IMG/VR virus record: IMGVR_UViG_3300032157_000373
Location: 1 to 42,561 of that record
Length of the DNA stretch: 42,561 nt
Source of the DNA: a virus
Strand: one strand, 5' to 3'
Shown piece after piece: positions 8,601 to 16,841 of the stretch. The notes below the pieces were generated by a model. It saw only the letters and a list, made by a program, of their open reading frames with translations. It was not told the DNA's origin and did no database searches. The translations under genes and the position numbers were made by a program. The first letter of the stretch is position 1; each line of letters opens with the position of its first letter.

Positions 8601-9654
8601 GCAACCCGGTAATGTCCTGCAACGCTTCCGGCGCCATCTCGTTGATCTGCTCTGGCGGTCGCGAGCGCTCCGTTAATTGATGGCGCAACATCTCTTGTGT
8701 CTCGGCACCAAGATCGGCGGACGGTCTACCGCCCGTCTCGCGCGCCATCATGTCATTGAGCTTGGTCTGAACCTGCCCGATGGAGCGGCGTGCACCCTCT
8801 GCGATCGGAGCACCGACAAGCGAGCCGCCAAGCCCGCGTGCCGTTTTCTGTGCGGTCGGGCTGTCCGTGATCGCGGGGCCGAACTCGTCTACACCAGCTT
8901 CCCTGAAGTCCTCGGCAACCGGCTTGTTGCGCTCGACCCTGGCGGCGCGGCGCGCGCGAAGCACCTCCCGCCCCTTGAGGCCAGCGAGAATGCCGCCGCC
9001 AAGCATAAGCGCGCTCTCTGCACCTTCGAGCGCACCTTGCGGCACGGCCGCAATGCGGTTAGCCAGCTTCTCGTCGGTATCGAGGAAGGCGTGGCCGCCG
9101 CCCCATGCAGCGCCACCCTTGGCCAGCGATTTCCCGGTTTGCCACAGCGTCGGTGCGGCCTGCGTAACCAGACTGGCGGCTGCCTTGGGAGCGCCTGTGA
9201 CCAGAGCGCCAGCTATATCGGCCGCCACGCCGAGCCCCCCACTCGTATTCTCGTACATGAGGTCGAGGTCGGCCTGCTGCTCAGCCCAATAGCGATTGTA
9301 GCGGTCGCTTAAGCTTTCCTCGCTTCCTCCAGCCCACGCGAACGGCGCCGTAACAGCGGCTAGCGATCCCGCCAATAACTCGTCGTCTCCACCAAGGAGC
9401 ATGGAATGCTGCAACCGCTGCCTGTAGCCAGGCGCGTGCTGTCCTCCCGTATCCTCGTGGAACTTCTTGCGCTTGTCGTAGACGTCCCGCATCGCGGGCG
9501 TCCAATCGGAGCGGTCGGGTCCCTCGCTACTATCTCCACCGCCGCCGCCCGGCACCAAACCACGCCGTCGCGCCTCCTCGAGCAAAGGCTTCTTGTTCTC
9601 TGGCAGGATGCCGCGCCGCTCAGCCTCGAGCAGGAGGTCAACCTTGCTCGTCAC
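5674..9654 (-). CDS. Large internal virion / DNA ejection protein (1326 aa)
   Basis: The longest gene of the window. The protein starts with two short repeat-like helices (LLLEAERRGILPENKKP / LLEEARRRGLVPGGGGG), has a glycine/alanine-rich possibly membrane-active part at about 130-230 (LAADIAGALVTGAPKAA...), long Arg/Glu/Ala/Gln coiled-coil segments at about 420-620, and a second hydrophobic patch at about 950-1000 (LMAAAGLYFNFWPTMMATVG). This composition and its place between gp7-like and tail-fibre genes match large ejection proteins of podoviruses, which leave the capsid and form a DNA conduit. No lytic transglycosylase motif was recognised. The start is GTG within a four-base overlap (GTGA) with the upstream stop. 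Confidence 0.65.
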   Translation of the reverse strand: MTSKVDLLLEAERRGILPENKKPLLEEARRRGLVPGGGGGDSSEGPDRSDWTPAMRDVYDKRKKFHEDTGGQHAPGYRQRLQHSMLLGGDDELLAGSLAAVTAPFAWAGGSEESLSDRYNRYWAEQQADLDLMYENTSGGLGVAADIAGALVTGAPKAAASLVTQAAPTLWQTGKSLAKGGAAWGGGHAFLDTDEKLANRIAAVPQGALEGAESALMLGGGILAGLKGREVLRARRAARVERNKPVAEDFREAGVDEFGPAITDSPTAQKTARGLGGSLVGAPIAEGARRSIGQVQTKLNDMMARETGGRPSADLGAETQEMLRHQLTERSRPPEQINEMAPEALQDITGLPLPPKYKPKPVRVDPSQPRPFDPVSPEAYLDEVRAGVPEAPAITPKSVRRENFNYKPEPLPESAIGLGDEVVKPYNKAITDARTAADEVNQIEATINDKIKSLIKEAEELEIPIFQQRGERHIMWPSWPNPRQKAFIDRFNDWTMQRAAMEKRADAAMVRFEKANQEFSRAEVALLDAKNRAQIEGTRASQVSAEARGMREYQAAVRREQEAADAQRALDTQSMREMAADAERPNAVAGAAKRNEALRRQAEEEARRETLARQRSAEQQQAMEIAERRARPVEPFQLGRNRNETYVTEADAAYEMSRRHTPPIQRNPLGVKDDSARTATASLIDKLALESRGTGSAMKGYKEGQLFDEAGNFKPEIAEFLRSEFGDEIASKLRYLAELRSAGQFAPGVQRLHDIRTAIGRALADAKKGAAPGMPRGPSEAKLARLYKAFAEDIDGIRNMAPGGRDATAMRHAIDEDYAAQIDELKKPLGQLFKEGVGPVQALDKLSASARSGDLVLLKAYMRVVSEKGDPIKGAAAIVSHMSRSAKDLGSFLKALGEIPPEARAVMFQGEQGKAYLAELERLERVGNRLAPFERIARDRGTDLSQLARATKPSSLMAAAGLYFNFWPTMMATVGASGLARFMASPRYVRWLSELPNRTKDGINSKAAMQHLARLSGITASDTGSGGAIFDALGSMFLPAPASAQPIKPSPRYHVHEDGSWETQKELDEKLDKWPDRSIPKTGTLDHGIVYDDEEPRELAPDDRIRRPGEEGVQWDQPTREYKPQQSIDKAVGKPQPRDVSMRSEHHSNYQPRGSDGLFKKGKPMQRRADIQLERPERSRRLDGAPRPSTRKDREHLADAGYDADTAAEDPQTQFDSALEEMGITEQDDGVAEARDLARRGDLEGAAHTLWQRAWDAGWGATDGGIGQIDGVYQLLGIPNPNRSDDPSLPDYSVPWQEMRRGGNDMMDAPRRGGQRGAPNEMMRPR

Positions 9655-11054
9655 TGCTCAAGTGCCCGCAATAGCTCTTCGTCGGACATGCCTTGAGCGC
9701 CCGTGTTCCCGGTGGTGCGCCGCTGATGACCGCGCTCTGATGGCTGGGCCGGATCGTTCCCGCCCTGGGAGCCCACGAGGGAGGCGCGAGCCCAATTCTC
9801 ATCCCAATCGATACCCGTGCGCTTGCCATCCTCCAGCGCCTCGAGCATCCCCATCAAGCGCCCAACCTTCTCGTCGATGCGCCACTCGGTATCACCTATC
9901 TTCGGCCCATAGGCCGCCATGAAGCGATTCAGCTCGGCTACCGCCGTCTGCTTGCCAGAGAGCGCGTAGACGACGCTCATGGCCGCCTGCTGAATGTCCG
10001 TCACCGACTGTCCGACCGTGCCCGCGTCCCAATACTGACCCCAGGCGCGGCCCGCCATGTTGCTTTTCTTGAGCTTCGCTTTCGCTTCCGTGATCGTCCT
10101 CTTGGCCTCATCGAGAATAGCGCCCTGGCCGCTCTGGTCCGGAGTGCTCGTGATCTTCCTTTGCACCACGGCGCCGTTCTCGCCAGGCGCCCACACGTAG
10201 CCCTTCTGCGGCTCCCCATAGGTGTCGGTGAAAAGCTTCTGGCGCGCCGCCTCGCCCTTCATGGTGCGCGTAATGCCGGCATCCGCCTCGCTCGGGCTCG
10301 GGGCCATGTCGTCGCCCTCTTGCGCCGCGTATTGGAGCTGCTGCAAGAATTGCCCGCGCTGCTCGAACGGCACCGTCGAGCCCCATGCGGCCTGAATCGC
10401 CGGCTGCGCCGCAGTCCATGACCACGGCGTCTCTGCCGCCTGCACCTGTTGCAAAAGAGATTGGAAGCGCGCCGCGGACTTGCCGCGCGAGTCGTCAGTC
10501 CTCGCCCCGTAATAGCCCGCCCTGGCCTCCTCTGCGGCCGTTTGCGCCTGCTGATGGGCAAGCTTCGCCTCGTCCTGTTGATCCATGTACGGCGCCGCCT
10601 CGGCCTTCACAAAGCGGATAACATCGGCATGATTTGCAGGATCAATCCCGTGCTCGCGCAGCGTAGGCGCCCACGCCTCGTGCGAGCCGACCCAGGCATC
10701 AACCAACTGCTTTTGCCGTGTCGGGTCTTTCTCGGGCTCAATGAAATTCTGAAAGTAGGCGGCGGTTCTCTGCGCCGTCGCTTGTGCCTCCTTCGTCGAG
10801 TGCTCGCCATCGCTCTGCCGGCGCGAGCGGATCGAAAGCCCCTTGTCGATCGCGCCGCGGCTATAGGCCATCTTCTCGGCGCCCGCGAAGTCGCCCTTCG
10901 CGAGCTCGCCACCAATCATCTCGTTTTCCTGCTGCTTGTCCCAGTAGCGATTGCTCTCCTTGAGCGAGTCGAGCGCGCCCATCATGTCGTTGGTGTCGAT
11001 GATGGCGTTGCCGGGAACCTTCGGCGCTGGAAGGGGGATGTAATAGCGGCTCAT
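9651..11054 (-). CDS. Internal virion / ejection-type protein (467 aa)
   Basis: A helical, Gln/Ala-rich 467-residue protein with no signal peptide. Seen: N-terminal Pro-rich start (YYIPLPAPKVPG), long predicted helices with KEAQATAQRTAAYFQNF at about 90, and the short motif GYVWAPGENGAVVQRKI near 290, a form common in helical phage virion proteins. It overlaps both neighbours by four bases (ATGA and GTGA), within the row of three probable ejection proteins. Assignment is by composition and synteny with P22-like ejection proteins (gp7, gp20, gp16), not by a recognised domain. Confidence 0.6.
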   Translation of the reverse strand: MSRYYIPLPAPKVPGNAIIDTNDMMGALDSLKESNRYWDKQQENEMIGGELAKGDFAGAEKMAYSRGAIDKGLSIRSRRQSDGEHSTKEAQATAQRTAAYFQNFIEPEKDPTRQKQLVDAWVGSHEAWAPTLREHGIDPANHADVIRFVKAEAAPYMDQQDEAKLAHQQAQTAAEEARAGYYGARTDDSRGKSAARFQSLLQQVQAAETPWSWTAAQPAIQAAWGSTVPFEQRGQFLQQLQYAAQEGDDMAPSPSEADAGITRTMKGEAARQKLFTDTYGEPQKGYVWAPGENGAVVQRKITSTPDQSGQGAILDEAKRTITEAKAKLKKSNMAGRAWGQYWDAGTVGQSVTDIQQAAMSVVYALSGKQTAVAELNRFMAAYGPKIGDTEWRIDEKVGRLMGMLEALEDGKRTGIDWDENWARASLVGSQGGNDPAQPSERGHQRRTTGNTGAQGMSDEELLRALEQ

Positions 11055-11872
11055 CGGATCTTCGAATAATCCACTGCGAGGTAGCCACTTGGCAGCGTGA
11101 CTACAGCATCCGGGAATATCTCGCGCGCCTCGTCCGCCATGACGCCAATGCTGCGAGCGCCGGGTGGTTCGTTGATGAAGCGGAAACTGTAGAACGGAAG
11201 GCCGCTCGGAAGCGTGCCCTCGTGATCGATGTCCGTCTTGAGCCTCCTGTCTGACGCCGCATAGGCTTTCACGGCGAGCCCGCCGAGCTTGAACAGGTTA
11301 TTGATGCCAATACCTTCCGCTTCCGCCTTGGCGTTCGCGTAGTTGGTCTCCGAGCCGGCGCGCGTCATGCCGTAGCCGTAAGCGCGATCCGCCTTGCGGG
11401 CACCGTAGCCCTCCTGCACCGTCGCCATGTCGTTTGCAAACTTACCGCCCTGCGCGCCCTGCTCCTTGTAGCGGTCGATCCAGTCGCCATAGTTGGCAGT
11501 CAGCACGCGCTGCCCCGCGAGCGCTTGCTTGCCAGGTCCCCAGCCGCGCGCGTTGCCGTACCGCAGCATCTCATTTGAATCCTGGGCGAACTTCCCCTGC
11601 CACATCGGGTCCGACGAGATGACGGCCTGGCGCTGGTCGCGCGCCTCATCGCCATTGAGCCCAAGGAGATCGTTGTAGAAGGCTTGCGCCTCCTGGCCCT
11701 GCTCGAGCCATGGGGCGAGCGTCGCGGTCGCAGCATCGTAGCCAGACTGATCCGCAACGTTGCTTTCATCGTAGGCGCGCTGGCTCCACTGGTCGCTTGC
11801 GGCCTTGCCCGCCGCGAGAGCCTTCTTCTGAGCTTTGCCAGTGAAGGCTTCGAAGACGTCGAAGAGACCCAT
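11051..11872 (-). CDS. DNA transfer (gp7-like) protein with S74-like C-terminal motif
   Basis: A 273-residue protein. The N-terminal 200 residues are helical and Ala/Gln/Gly-rich (KKALAAGKAASDQWSQRAY; ALAGQRVLTANYGDWIDRYK), as in small ejection proteins. The last 65 residues read SDRRLKTDIDHEGTLPSGLP then FYSFRF...GVMADEA...LAVDYSKI, which is the start of the S74/endosialidase-type intramolecular chaperone family. The usual long helical tail of that domain is absent, so self-cleavage cannot be assumed. Stop and start overlap both neighbours. It is probably a virion protein ejected with DNA. Confidence 0.65.
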   Translation of the reverse strand: MGLFDVFEAFTGKAQKKALAAGKAASDQWSQRAYDESNVADQSGYDAATATLAPWLEQGQEAQAFYNDLLGLNGDEARDQRQAVISSDPMWQGKFAQDSNEMLRYGNARGWGPGKQALAGQRVLTANYGDWIDRYKEQGAQGGKFANDMATVQEGYGARKADRAYGYGMTRAGSETNYANAKAEAEGIGINNLFKLGGLAVKAYAASDRRLKTDIDHEGTLPSGLPFYSFRFINEPPGARSIGVMADEAREIFPDAVVTLPSGYLAVDYSKIR

Positions 11873-12027
11873 CAGGGGAGCCCGTTCAAAGCGCGCACGA
11901 TCTGGTTGAGCTTCTGAAGCATGGTCTTGTCTGGCATGACCTCAACCTTGATCTCCTGTCCGTCCGGCAGTTTCACAACCGCTGTCCCGATCGGAACCGT
12001 CGCAGAGAAGTCGCTGAGCTTCGCCAT
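11872..12027 (-). CDS. 51-residue virion-operon protein
   Basis: A short gene coupled on both sides: its ATG overlaps the TGA of the gp10-like gene (TGATG) and its TGA overlaps the next ATG. The product starts MAKLSDFSATVPIGTAVVKL, with PDGQEIKVEVMPDKTMLQKL as a beta-hairpin plus helix. A longer frame reading upstream exists but enters the gp10-like gene and looks like shadow coding. No family is recognised. Its position suggests a small structural or assembly factor. Confidence 0.6.
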   Translation of the reverse strand: MAKLSDFSATVPIGTAVVKLPDGQEIKVEVMPDKTMLQKLNQIVRALNGLP

Positions 12028-13454
12028 CAGGTCTCCAGAACATCCATGTCCATCATCACGCTCATGATCACCTTCTCGACGGGGGCAGGGATGCGAAAGC
12101 GGAAGTGGCGCCCCTTGGGACCGCAGCATCCAAGCCCATTAATCGGCGGTATTGGCCGCGGTTGACCAACCGTGCCGAGAGCGAGGCCGCGCGTGCCGGT
12201 GAAGGAAAACCCGTCGTCGTCCGAGTAGTCGAAGATCATCTTTGGCTCGCGCTCGAAGACCGATGCGCTGTTGAGCCCGACGCCCACCGCGGCGTCGACG
12301 TAGAGAGCATTGAAGCGAACGTCGTAGGGGTAGGCGTGAACCGGCGGGGCGATGATCTCGCTCACGAGGTAGTTCCCCGCCTCGTCGAAGAACGTCTCGT
12401 TCATCTCGTAAAGCTGGCCGTTGGCGTAATCTCCGGCAATCAGCTTTGAGCCGAACGTGGAGACGTGCGAGACCCGCCACCTGTTGAGGCCGTGGCTCCT
12501 TCTCTCATGCCAAGCGCCTGTTTTGGTATCGAGGCAGCGCGTCCAGTCAGCGCACGAGAGCGAGTAGAAGAAGCGCCCCGATGCGGCCCACGCGGTCGCG
12601 ACGAGCTCGTTGGCGCGGCCGGCAACGGCGAGCGTGCGAATGAGCTTCGAAACCTCGTTGGTCGAGACGACGCGGGCGCTGTAGCCAGCAAGCTGGCGCA
12701 CGGTATGGTCTGGCGCCACCCAGAACAGGGTGCGCGCTTCCGGCGTGTCGGCTATCGCCACGCTGCGCGGCGCGAGACACCCGATCTCGACCGTCTGCTC
12801 GCGCTCGAAAGGAAAGTCGGCGTCACCCGTGTTGACGTGGACTTCTGTGTTCGTCTCCTTGAAGAAGTAGACCTCGCGGCCAAGCTCCTGGACGCGCACG
12901 ATCGGCTTCGGTGTGCTGTCGCAAATGCCCTCGTCCAGCCCGTCTATGGTCGAGAAGTCATCAAGGCCGGTGATCATGAAGCCGGCGTTGTCACCGGGAA
13001 GAATGCCGTAGCCGTCGAGGTAGGCCAGCGACGTCGGCGCCGGCAGGTCGGCGTCCTGAACCTGGCTTAGAACCAGGTCATCAACCTTGTAGTAGAGGCC
13101 ATCAGAAACGATGCCGACTTGCGATGGCTCGCGGCGATTGGTCCTCATGTAAAGATGGCCGCTCGTAGCAACGCCGCCGAGATTCGAGGCGCCGCCGCCA
13201 AGGTCTACCGCGTGAATCCGCTGGCCAGCCGCAGCGATAAGCCTCTGCTTCACTTCCAGCAGCTCGCGAATACCGCCGCCGTCGAGTTGGACGCCGAAGT
13301 TGGCCAAGCCCTCGATGCCGTAGATTGCCCAGACCGACTTTCCTTCCTCGCCCTGCTCCTCGGCAAAGCAGTTGATCAGCCGGCCGTTGCCGGCCTGTCG
13401 GTTGCGGGCCGGGTTCGAGCGGATGCCGAGCGAGAGCGGGACGATCTCTCCCAC
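12027..13454 (-). CDS. Packaged DNA stabilisation protein, P22 gp10-like tail accessory factor
   Basis: A 475-residue beta-rich protein. It opens with IVPLSLGIRSNPARNRQAGN then GRLINCFAEEQ, the characteristic start of P22 gp10-type proteins, followed by repeated strand units (GGIRELLEVKQRLIAAAGQ; GYGILPGDNAGFMIT; FKETNTEVHVNTGD) that suggest a propeller. In P22 this protein sits below the portal/gp4 ring, plugs the DNA channel and connects to the tail needle. The start is GTG, overlapping the upstream TAG (TAGTG). No tail-needle gene (gp26-like) was recognised nearby. Confidence 0.82.
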   Translation of the reverse strand: MGEIVPLSLGIRSNPARNRQAGNGRLINCFAEEQGEEGKSVWAIYGIEGLANFGVQLDGGGIRELLEVKQRLIAAAGQRIHAVDLGGGASNLGGVATSGHLYMRTNRREPSQVGIVSDGLYYKVDDLVLSQVQDADLPAPTSLAYLDGYGILPGDNAGFMITGLDDFSTIDGLDEGICDSTPKPIVRVQELGREVYFFKETNTEVHVNTGDADFPFEREQTVEIGCLAPRSVAIADTPEARTLFWVAPDHTVRQLAGYSARVVSTNEVSKLIRTLAVAGRANELVATAWAASGRFFYSLSCADWTRCLDTKTGAWHERRSHGLNRWRVSHVSTFGSKLIAGDYANGQLYEMNETFFDEAGNYLVSEIIAPPVHAYPYDVRFNALYVDAAVGVGLNSASVFEREPKMIFDYSDDDGFSFTGTRGLALGTVGQPRPIPPINGLGCCGPKGRHFRFRIPAPVEKVIMSVMMDMDVLET

Positions 13455-13807
13455 TAAAAGTCATCCACCCTTTGTGGCTCGCCCGATGCCGGCTTGCGTA
13501 CCCGCCTTCTGATCCGGCGCTTGGCCCCCTCCATGGCGGCATCGAGATTGGCATCGACCGTCCCGGGAATGCCGAAGCCAGGGCCGACGACTAGGCGCAT
13601 GAGCCCGATCAGCGCCTCGAAGACCTCCTTGGGGATCGAATCCGCATCCCAATAGACAAGATCCTCGTCGGCGAGCTCGTCCAGAATGTTCAAGTAGCGC
13701 CGCTCAACGCGCTGCTTGTCCTCGGGGCGCGGCTCGGCCAGGAAGTCAAGACGGCCAAGGTCAATCAGAACCTCGCGTGCAAGGTCCTGAATGGTGCGGT
13801 TGGCCAT
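13454..13807 (-). CDS. Head-completion / tail accessory protein, P22 gp4-like
   Basis: A 117-residue helical protein: TIQDLAREVLIDLGRLDFLA at the start, then YLNILDELADEDLVYWDADS and a helix EVFEALIGLMRLVVGPGFG. This helical bundle with an aromatic/acidic middle is typical of P22 gp4-type proteins that attach to the portal and prepare the tail interface. It is coupled to the gp10-like gene by a one-base overlap, as expected for this pair. An AGGAG lies immediately before the ATG, closer than usual. Confidence 0.7.
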   Translation of the reverse strand: MANRTIQDLAREVLIDLGRLDFLAEPRPEDKQRVERRYLNILDELADEDLVYWDADSIPKEVFEALIGLMRLVVGPGFGIPGTVDANLDAAMEGAKRRIRRRVRKPASGEPQRVDDF

Positions 13808-13816
13808 CTCCTGTCG

Positions 13817-14077
13817 CTATTTCTTGCGCGACTTCTTCTCGGCCACGGCCGGCGCCTCATCGGGCTCGCCGTCAACCTCGAAGTGACTGTTGCCGGCAAC
13901 CTTCTTCTGGTCCGCGAGCGACAAATCAGAAGTGTCGCTCCACTCCCCGAGCTTGAAGACCGTCCTTCCCACCTTGATCTGGTAGGTATCGTCAACGGGC
14001 TTGCCGTGCTCGTTCACCTGAGTAAGCCCGGTCTCCTCATCGCGGTACTTGGGATCACCAACAAAACGCGCGTTCAT
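13817..14077 (-). CDS. Small unknown protein in the capsid operon
   Basis: An 86-residue protein with an ordered first half (MNARFVGDPKYRDEETGLTQ, YQIKVGRTVFKLGEWSDTSD) and a Lys/Glu-rich end. AAGGA precedes the ATG at normal distance. It lies between the decoration-like gene and the gp4-like gene. No family is recognised; a minor head protein is the simplest reading from position. Confidence 0.6.
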   Translation of the reverse strand: MNARFVGDPKYRDEETGLTQVNEHGKPVDDTYQIKVGRTVFKLGEWSDTSDLSLADQKKVAGNSHFEVDGEPDEAPAVAEKKSRKK

Positions 14078-14110
14078 CGTGCTTCGTCCTTTCCGCGGGC
14101 TCGGCCGCTC

Positions 14111-14665
14111 CTAGATGATGACGCCCCAACCGTGGAAGGTCATAGCGCCCGTACCGCCAGCGTTCGCGGCCGCGTTCGCCTCAACCTGAATGAGCGTCGA
14201 TTTCGTGAAGAACAGCGGCGTAGGCAACACGAGCGGTCGCCAGATTTGACCAACGATGATGTCGGTCACCGCATCGCCCGACAACACGCCCATGTTGAGC
14301 AGGCCGGTAGGCGACGCCGTCGCAGCGGCGTTCGCGTAGACGGTTCCCCACGGCGACGTGTAGTTGACCGAGCCCGCGCCGTTCGCTGCCCACCCAAGGT
14401 CCATGTCCATGGCCTCAGTGCCGGTGTCGAGATCGGCCGCGTGGAACTCTCCACCTAGGAGGAGGTAACGATCTGGCGTAAGGCACATCTCGAAAATGTC
14501 GCCGTCCTCGACGTTGGCGGCGATCGTGTAAGAGCCCCAGATCGGAACAAGCTGAGATGCCCAGCCATGCCCCTGCGGCGGGAGCTTGCGCTGCGCGCGC
14601 GCCCCGGTCAGCGTCTCGGGCGCAAAACACACGCCAAGGTCCATCAGTCGTTCGAATGAACGCAT
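14111..14665 (-). CDS. Probable head decoration / virion protein downstream of major capsid
   Basis: A 184-residue beta-rich protein without charged low-complexity parts (GWASQLVPIWGSYTIAANVE; TASPTGLLNMGVLSGDAVTD; LFFTKSTLIQVEANAAANAG). GGAG stands eight bases before the ATG. In phages with N4-gp56 capsid proteins a protein of this size and composition often follows the capsid gene, so a capsid-decorating role is inferred from order and composition only. Confidence 0.6.
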   Translation of the reverse strand: MRSFERLMDLGVCFAPETLTGARAQRKLPPQGHGWASQLVPIWGSYTIAANVEDGDIFEMCLTPDRYLLLGGEFHAADLDTGTEAMDMDLGWAANGAGSVNYTSPWGTVYANAAATASPTGLLNMGVLSGDAVTDIIVGQIWRPLVLPTPLFFTKSTLIQVEANAAANAGGTGAMTFHGWGVII

Positions 14666-14728
14666 CTCTCAGTCTCCGAATTGTGTGTTGAGGTTCAGTG
14701 GAGCGTGGACGCTAAAGCGCCGCTAGGC

Positions 14729-15859
14729 TCACGAGTCAGCGATGGCGCAATGGTAGGTGGTGAGCATCCCGACGTCCTTGGATGCTGAGAGGGCGCCGGC
14801 CGTGTTGTTGGCCCAACGGGTCTTCTCGATGCCGTGCGCCATCTCGACGCCGACGCCCTTGAAGTATCCGTAGTCGTCCTCTTTCTTCGATGTCGGCTTT
14901 GCGAGCTGCTTGTTCACGTAGGAGAGCGCCTGACAGCCACAGAAGAAGCCAACGCCCACATCCACCGAGCCCCCGCCCACGCCGACCAGAGTGGTCGTGG
15001 TGTTGACGTCCGAGGAATTCTTGGCAACCTCGAACTCGGGAATCTCTCGCATGATGACGCCCTTGTAGATCAGGTCACCGTCCTGGAAGATCGGATTGTC
15101 TTCCATTCCCTCTCCCTCGCGCGGGCGGCTGTCCTTGTTGGCCGCATAAATCGACGTATCCGCCCAGGCGTCGCGGAAGCAGCGCGGGTGCATGAACCAC
15201 ACGTAATAGTTACGCCCCTTCTTGGTCTTGAAAGGGCGGATCCGCGGGTAGGCATTCCGGGCCCGGCGCTTGAGAAGATGGATGGAATTCGCCACGACCT
15301 TGTCGGCCGTGGAGTCAATGTTGCCGAGAGCGGCTGAGTGATCGAGCCCAGAGTGGTTGCCAATCGCGTTGCCAAACATGACGCGGTCGCGGTTGCCGGA
15401 AACCCAGGCGTCCTTGTTGGCCTCGCTCGCGTCCCCGTACTTCACTCCGTTGATCGAGTGGAAGGTATCGATCAGCTGATACTTGATCTTCTCCGACGCC
15501 CAATTGTTGAGAAGAGGCTCTTTCTCGGCCAGAAGATCAACCGCCGCCTGCTCACGAACCTTCTTCGACGTCTCGATAGCGTGCCGGTAGAATTCCCAGC
15601 TCACATCGAAGTAGTACTCGTCCATCGGCTCTTCGTTACCGGAGAGCTTCTGGTTGCCCGAGACGCCATCGGAGCGCAGGTCGAGCAGGAGCGGCACACG
15701 GATTGTCGCGCCGTCCGTCTCAAGGTCAGTCCGAACATGGATGATGTCCATCTCGGAATTGCCCATGTACGGCTCGAAGCCCGAGGCGAAGAGATACGCT
15801 CGGATGAACTTCTTCTGCCATTTCGTGAGCTCCAGACCGGAGAGTAGTGAGGTTTCCAT
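14729..15859 (-). CDS. Major capsid protein, N4-gp56 family
   Basis: A 376-residue protein matching the N4-gp56/DUF4043 capsid type: GATIRVPLLLDLRSDGVSGN, then YYFDVSWEFYRHAIETSKKV, the linker NAYPRIRPFKTKKGRNYYVW with FMHPRC, and a GDLIYKGVIMREIPEF segment near 270, which is the typical final domain. The order scaffold, capsid, decoration fits a head operon. The pairing of an N4-type capsid with a P22-type portal is known in some podoviruses. It should assemble the icosahedral shell around the scaffold. Confidence 0.85.
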   Translation of the reverse strand: METSLLSGLELTKWQKKFIRAYLFASGFEPYMGNSEMDIIHVRTDLETDGATIRVPLLLDLRSDGVSGNQKLSGNEEPMDEYYFDVSWEFYRHAIETSKKVREQAAVDLLAEKEPLLNNWASEKIKYQLIDTFHSINGVKYGDASEANKDAWVSGNRDRVMFGNAIGNHSGLDHSAALGNIDSTADKVVANSIHLLKRRARNAYPRIRPFKTKKGRNYYVWFMHPRCFRDAWADTSIYAANKDSRPREGEGMEDNPIFQDGDLIYKGVIMREIPEFEVAKNSSDVNTTTTLVGVGGGSVDVGVGFFCGCQALSYVNKQLAKPTSKKEDDYGYFKGVGVEMAHGIEKTRWANNTAGALSASKDVGMLTTYHCAIADS

Positions 15860-15913
15860 TTGCTGCTTCTCGCCTCTCTATGGTGGTTGACGATCAAGCA
15901 GCAACACGGACGG

Positions 15914-16720
15914 CTAACCCCGCTTCCTGGTGGAAGCGAAGAGCTCGTTCGCTACTGCTGCCTGGGTTGGTGGTGATGCCCCTTGCACGCCGGACGCCGA
16001 GCGGGCGCCGAGCGTGCCAGGGAACTTCGGATTGGCGGCTGCTGCCGCCTTCTGCTCGGGCGTCTGCCCGCTCAACTCCGCGAGCACTTCCTCGCGAATC
16101 TTCTTTCGCTCTTCGTCTGCCCACTTCTTCGGGTCTGCGATCTTAGCGCGCGCTGTCTGGTCCTTGTGCCAATCGACGAGATCGCCGTAGGGATCGGACC
16201 GGTCCGCGAAGTCGTAGAAAACGCCAGCCGCCCTGGCCGCATCCTTCGCTGCCTTGACGGTCTCCTTGCCGTGGTCGCGAACGGCGCGTGCCTCCGAGAA
16301 ATTGAGAAAGCGCGCGGTCGCCTGGCGCGTGGCAGCTTCGTAGGTGTAGGCAAGGGCTGCTTCCGGGTCCGTCCTCGGGTCCGGCGGCGGCGCCGGCCGT
16401 CGCTGCGGAGCAGACCTTGCCGCGACGCGCCCCGTCAGCTCCGCAAGCTGGAGCTTCAATTCTCCGATTGTCGAGTTGAGTCCGCCGATCTGATCCTGAA
16501 ACTTCTTGCGCTCGCTCGTGAGCTCACCCAGCGGAACCATCCGCGAGCCTTGCTCTGCCGGGTCTCCCGCCGGCGCCTCTCCACCTCCCTCTCCTGCCGG
16601 CGGCGCACCCTGTCCGCCACCCATGTCGTTCGGCGTCTCGGGCGAGGCTCGCTCGCGCTCGGAGCCGAATACATCGTCCGCAATCTCGTCCTGCGTCTCT
16701 TCTCCTGCCTTCTTCGGCAT
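15914..16720 (-). CDS. Capsid scaffold protein
   Basis: A 268-residue acidic/charged protein with no globular motif. Residues 1-60 are Gly/Glu/Pro-rich, 65-100 form a short coiled coil (LTSERKKFQDQIGGLNSTIG ...ELKLQLAEL), and the rest is helical with a basic C-terminus ending RKRG. This is the standard composition of podovirus scaffolding proteins, and it lies between portal and capsid genes. The start used (ATG at 16720) has GGGAGAAG at good distance; a frame extending 12 codons upstream lacks such a site. Confidence 0.75.
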   Translation of the reverse strand: MPKKAGEETQDEIADDVFGSERERASPETPNDMGGGQGAPPAGEGGGEAPAGDPAEQGSRMVPLGELTSERKKFQDQIGGLNSTIGELKLQLAELTGRVAARSAPQRRPAPPPDPRTDPEAALAYTYEAATRQATARFLNFSEARAVRDHGKETVKAAKDAARAAGVFYDFADRSDPYGDLVDWHKDQTARAKIADPKKWADEERKKIREEVLAELSGQTPEQKAAAAANPKFPGTLGARSASGVQGASPPTQAAVANELFASTRKRG

Positions 16721-16841
16721 CGGTCTTCTCCCACGGTTACGTCGGTGGACACGCAAACGCCCGCTAACGCGCGGGCGGGTCGGACCTCAATAGTCGCTCG
16801 GTCACAGCGCAGCGCCGGCTATTGCCCCGGCGAAGCAAAGC

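Noticed and set aside
12028-12129. 34-residue extension of the 51-residue gene
   Set aside because: Reads out of frame into the gp10-like gene; the coupled ATG at 12027 is the better start.
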